From positions 62,001 to 126,000 of the forward strand of contig JAIQDT010001655.1 in the NCBI GenBank assembly GCA_021521415.1: a stretch of 64,000 nt of DNA, in the 5' to 3' direction. The notes beneath the pieces were generated by a model. That model worked only from the letters and a program-made list of their open reading frames with translations. It made no database searches and was not told the origin of the DNA. This document shows positions 59,458 to 64,000 of the stretch, in pieces. Both the position numbers and the translations under genes were made by a program. Numbering within the stretch: the stretch's first letter is position 1; each line of letters starts with the position of its first letter. The DNA comes from Bidens hawaiensis. Taxonomy: Eukaryota; Streptophyta; Magnoliopsida; Asterales; Asteraceae.

Positions 59458-60935
59458 GTCTCCCCTACTTTAGGGAATTTCGTCCCAAAATTAAAGGATA
59501 CTATAACAAATCATTAAATTTTAATGGAAATGAAAATTTTAAAATAAAATTTAAAAATTTATCATAGTAGAGAACTTTGAGTAGTTAAAATAACGCGCCA
59601 AATGAAATCCGATAAGGGCACTTATATATAGGATGTATCGGCGACGTATCCACCATGTCCTTATCATTTTACATTTGTACCGTTATCCCAACTACTTTCA
59701 ATTCTCTATTATGACACACAAGTTTATGCTTCATGCTTTCCATGCGAGGACTTCGATAATTATGTTCCGGACCATAATTATTGTTATCGTCGGATGGTTC
59801 ACATGATTTGTCTCATCGTGTGGGTTTATAAAACGTTGGTTAAAACATGACTTTAAGGAAACTAAAGTTTTAAGGAGTTTAAATATAGAACACTAGAAAG
59901 TCACCAATGTATAATCTCAAAAGTTAGAGTGAATTTTAGTAAAGCAAAGAAATTTTAAGACGACTTTTAAACGTAAAGATATAAGTATTTAAAGTTGAAG
60001 AAAGGGTAACTTATAAATAGTTAAGGTTAATGAAGATAAAGAAATAAGATGGAAGTAGGCTTCAATAAACAAATTTTAATCAAAGGAAACTTTATTTATT
60101 AGATAAAAGGTAAATAGTTCAAATTGGAAATAATTAAGGCCATGAAGAGGCGTTACAATACGTAATTAAGAAAAAGACAAAATAAGGTAAGATAGATATA
60201 GGAAACGACAAAGGTCTTCATGATCGTTGAGTAGCTTATTTGGCGTGACTTGAGGCACCATAAGGAGTTGCAGGATTAAGAGCAGTTGAGGTAGGTTGAT
60301 TCGATATTGCTTGGAAAGCTGGAGCTTGAACGGTTTGCAAGAGAGTTGTCTGGTGAAAATATGTCTGGTAAACTTGAGCTTGTGGTTGCGGGGTTTGATA
60401 GTGTTGGGTTAAGTAAGGTTGACCTTGATTGATGGGAGGAGCTTGAGGGACATGTGGTTGATGGATTTGAGCTTGGTAAGCATGGGTCAAGTAGTATGGT
60501 GTAGTCGTGGATTGGGCTTGATGAGTTTGGGTAAGTTGAGGGTACGCATTACTGAGGTGATTAGGGTCCTTACAATGGTAGCAAGCACGAGTATTAGGAA
60601 CATCAGGTTGAGCATGAGGGGTAGGTTGTTGCGGAACAACTTGTGCAGTAGGCGGGATACGGCAAGTTTTGCAAGGTGGCCATAACGATTACATTAGATG
60701 CAACAACGACATAGGGATATAACCGTGTGATGACGGTTACAAATGAAGCATGACGGAAAAGGACCGAGGAAAGGTTCCTTGTTTGAGGAGCCTTGCGGGT
60801 GGGTAGGATTTGTTGCAGCAATGTTCTTACGTCTCTTGTTGTGTGGATGAGTCGAGGTAGATGGTTTGTAGTCACTGTTGGGTGTAGATTTTTTATCCTC
60901 GGGATTGACTACGATTCGATAATTCCTAGCTATCC
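59458..60935 (-). pseudogene. decayed gag of a - strand gypsy element
   Basis: A Gln/Pro/Tyr-rich frame (60490-60236) and an adjacent broken region (60875-60603) carry cysteine/histidine patterns such as CFICNRHH and CNRYGHLAKL. These resemble gag zinc knuckles. It lies between the polypurine tract at 59458 and the next element's LTR. No pol is visible, so the element has a large internal deletion or continues beyond the nested insertion. Confidence 0.5.
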
Positions 60936-61464
60936 TGTTGACACTGATATTCCGAGGATGGTATTTGACTAATTCAGTTGTCCTATATTATTTTTATTTG
61001 TTTTGCAAATAAGACAACGTGTTAAATATGCTAATATGAACGTGGGTTTACAACGACTAGTGCTTGAACTTCGTCAACTTGAACGTGGGCAAGCAACGGA
61101 TTATGGAAGAATTAGTCTAGGGTTTTCGGATTATTCAGGATTTCAGTTGTAACTTTTTCTTATTTAAACGAGTTGATAGATACGTTTAGAACACACACTC
61201 TCACTACTTAGCTACTAGCAATCACTGTAACACTTAGCTCTCGATATCCTATCAGCTCCACCATTTGTAATCATCTTTTTACTATTAATAAAAGTGACGG
61301 TGATAGTTTTCACCGTCCGGGGGGGTTTTTTGTGCCGGAGATTATCATAATCAAGGGTTTCTCCCTCCTAATCAAATCACGGTGTTCATTCATTTTACCA
61401 TCAAGCACTCTACCTCACGTACTAATTTGATCAAAAGTTACTTTGTTAATTTTTGACCGAAACA
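60936..61464 (+). repeat. 5' LTR of a second Tat-lineage element
   Basis: It starts TGTTGACACTG and ends GACCGAAACA (TGTT...AACA ends), directly followed by a primer-binding site. AATAAA near 61286 could be its polyadenylation signal, and CTTATTTAAACG near 61157 is AT-rich core-promoter-like sequence. The 3' LTR lies beyond the window, so the duplication (expected TATCC) is unchecked. Confidence 0.75.
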
Positions 61465-61467
61465 ATT

Positions 61468-61485
61468 TGGCGCCCACCGTGGGGC
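61468..61485 (+). other. primer-binding site of the second Tat element
   Basis: TGGCGCCCACCGTGGGGC begins 3 nt after the LTR end. TGGCGCC is the Tat-type primer start also seen in the element at 19650-31649. Confidence 0.85.
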
Positions 61486-61495
61486 AAATGGTGCT

Positions 61496-64000
61496 TTGAT
61501 CATTATCAATTCTCAAACTAAACCCTACTCGCAACATCCACAACATGTCTTCCCAACTGAAGATTGTTCTTCTTCTGTCGCGGCTTCGGATTCCACTGTG
61601 AGGCCTTCTATGCCTCCTCCTCCTGCTGGTGTTATTCTGAAGAAACCGGAAAACACTCAGAAGAAAGCTGCCACTCCGGTGTTTGCGGGAACGAGACCAT
61701 CTCCCCAGGATCCCATTACGGTATCTAATAATTAACTTTTGTCCATATATAAGCGATTACAGGAACACATGGATCGCCAGAACAAGGCCAACCAGATGCT
61801 GGTGAAGGAACTGGAAGATATCATAAAAGTTAAGAAGCCCGGCAGAAGAATTCACACCATTAATCTCGAGATCTCTGGATTTCACTCCACCAGGATCCTC
61901 AAGATTGGTACGTCCGGAGTCAACCCCGGATCCTCGATCTTCCAGCACTCAGGGTCTGCAGGATTGTACTCATCCAGATCCCAAGGATACTTGCAAGCAT
62001 CCTTTGCTGGGCCGTTTCAACATGCAGGATCCTCAGGATTATCGCAGCAGGGAGGATCCTCAGGTTCTTATCAGCAGGCGTTATCCTCAGGTATGTCGCA
62101 GCATGGAGGACCCATAGGATCGTTCCAGCAGTCCGGATCCTCAGGATTGTCCCACCAGTCAGGATCCTCGGGTCCTTATCAGTAGGTGGTATCATCAGGA
62201 TTTCCGCAACAGGCAGGATTCTCAGAAGTGCCTCCATCAGGGTTCTTCAATCCTCAGCAGCTGTTTACTCAGACTCATCAGTTTGCAGGATCCTCTGAGG
62301 TGCACCAGGGAGACTTTATCTCGATGCAGGCTAACATTTCTACCACTCCATTTGTCACTCCAGGATATACTATGTTCAGGAATGCAAGCTACAACCCCCA
62401 GACAACTCATTAGAATACTAATCAGGGTAACACTTTCAATACAATTCTCTTTAACGCTAATCAAGGATTTTTGCAGGATGCAGGCATAAGTTTAAGTTTA
62501 GCCCGGGAATTACAGAAGCTTAAGGACATGATATCAAATGTTCCTGGTGTAATCCGCCCCATAGCTGAAGTTCCCACTGATAGTCACAGAATATCCCGAT
62601 TTGTGCCATCAATTGGTGATGTACAGATCCCAAAACGGTTTCAAACCCCAAATATGAAACTGTATGATGGTTCAACGGATCCTGAGGAACACGTTGCACA
62701 GTATAGAGAGCGTATGGAGATCAACCCAATCCCTATAGAAATCAAAGAAGCATGTATTTGCAAGGGGTTTGGATCTACCTTGACCGGAGCAGCCATGAAA
62801 TGGCTATTGAGTATTCCTACTAATACTATCACTTCCTTTTCTCATTTAATTAACTTGTTCAATAACCAGTTTTCTTGCAGTAGAACATTTGAGAAAATGA
62901 CAGGTGATCTTTACAGGGTTACCCAGAATCCTGGGGAATCCTTGAGAGATTTTATTGCCAGAATTAGCAAGGAGTCACTGGAAATTCCAAATCAAAACCC
63001 AGCTTCAGCAGTGGAAACTCTTAAGTTGGGGTTAGAAAAAGGGTCATCTTCCTATGATGATCTTGTTATGACTCCATGTAGATCATTAGATGAATCAAGA
63101 AGCAGAGCTCTGAGGTTTATCAGGCTAGAAGATGACAAGAAAAACTATAAGATCGGTATCCCGAAGTACGATCAGACGAACAGGAAGGCCGAATCCCCGG
63201 GAAAATCATACTGATCAAAGCCTTACTATAAGCCTGATAACCCGAGGATCAATGCAGTAGATGATGAAGAATATCCTAAGGTATCTGAATATTGTTTTTC
63301 TGTTGATATTGGTGGATTAATGTGTGCCATGCAGGATTTAGGTGAAAAAGCCAGGTGGCCAAAGAAGATGGAAAAAAAAGGAGACTACAAAGACAAATCA
63401 AAGTGGTGTGCCTTCCACGAAGACTTTGGGCACTTGACTGATGATTGCATCGCACTCAGAATGGAGATTAGCTATCTTCTCAGCAAATGCCATTTGAAAG
63501 AGCTACTTGGCCGGAAGAAGGGAAAGGAACAAAATCCTGAAAATATTCTTAAAAAGGCTAATCCTCCACCAACAGACGCAAGAACAATCATGTTCATTTC
63601 CGGAGGATCTGACATCTGTGGAACCTCTTATTCTGCTGCAAAAAGAAATTCTGATCAAAGGAAGTTAAAAGTGGCTGACAGACCAACAAAGACATCCATT
63701 CTCACTCATGAAAAGACCATGACCTTCGATGAAAGCGATAGAGTCGACATTCAGGATCCTCACCATGATAGTTTGGTAATAACATTATATGTGGCTAACC
63801 GTTATGTGGAGAGACTAAGAGCACTATTGGGGAAATAAAACTCCCAGTATACGTCGAAGGGGTAAATAAAATACAAAAATTTTGTGTTATTGACTGTTTG
63901 TCTTGTTGCAATATTATATTAGGCAGACCCTGGATACACGACATGAAAGCAGTCCCCTCCACCTATCACCAATGTGTGAAACTCCCAAGTCCGTAGGGAG
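61496..64000 (+). pseudogene. gag and start of protease of the second Tat element, several stops
   Basis: The sequence is almost continuous in protein similarity but broken by stops at about 61733, 62183, 62411 and 63212. The N-terminal part has a Gly/Ser/Gln repeat region (61912-62184) encoded by CAGGATCCTCAGG-like DNA repeats. The gag core is at 62640-63060 (IPKRFQTPNMKLYDGSTDPE, GAAMKWLLSIP, FSHLINLFNNQFSCSRTFEK). A zinc motif C-x2-H-x4-H-x4-C (WCAFHEDFGHLTDDC) lies at 63405-63450, the same spacing as in the first Tat element. After HHDSLVITLYVANRYV the protease active-site region is lost in stops, and the window ends. Non-functional. Confidence 0.88.

Overview
This is a nuclear window from a flowering plant. 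Intron-rich genes with GT-AG introns, a SAUR gene, plant-type LTR retrotransposons, PIF/Harbinger, Mutator, hAT and Helitron elements, and AT-rich spacers all point that way. The style of the Ty3/gypsy LTRs and gag/pol fragments would suit an Asteraceae-like eudicot, but that is inference. Only two ordinary host genes are well supported: a complete nucleolar complex protein 3 gene (NOC3, 12 coding exons at 10083-14263, + strand; my splice model sums to 817 codons with every phase consistent) and an intronless SAUR auxin-response gene (35944-36303, - strand).

Layout. 1-9000: a possible LTR tail; three intact small DNA transposons with target-site duplications (hAT at 2343-2730 and 2834-3186, Mutator-like at 7419-7861); a 2.9-kb non-autonomous Helitron (3443-6301); and degenerate ACCCG-type tracts in hAT-like ends. 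8930-14300: NOC3 promoter, 5'UTR intron carrying a hAT insertion, and coding exons. 15288-16843: Mutator-like element with long terminal inverted repeats. 19650-31649: a full-length 12-kb Tat-lineage Ty3/gypsy element on the - strand with 5-bp target duplication, two RNase H domains and a spliced antisense gene on the + strand with its own TATA box. 32553-34871: a DNA-transposon-like unit with subterminal repeats, holding a Kelch-gene exon fragment. 35265-36804: a degenerate hAT element, SAUR, and a Mutator-like MITE.

38115-52134: a PIF/Harbinger element (TAA target duplication, DDE transposase with two frameshifts) split by a 11.9-kb Tekay/Del-type gypsy element (40140-52084). That element's LTRs are almost identical although its coding region is heavily decayed. 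54313-55755: a Pack-MULE with 9-bp target duplication whose interior is an open-frame fragment of threonine synthase. 57238-60935: another gypsy LTR (- strand), itself invaded by a MITE, plus a decayed gag. 60936-64000: the 5' part of a second Tat-lineage element (+ strand), cut by the window edge.

The window is mostly a record of nested transposition around two housekeeping/growth genes. The most interesting parts are the gene-fragment captures (threonine synthase, Kelch protein), the antisense transcription unit inside the Tat element, and the mismatch between young LTRs and dead coding sequence in the Tekay-like element.
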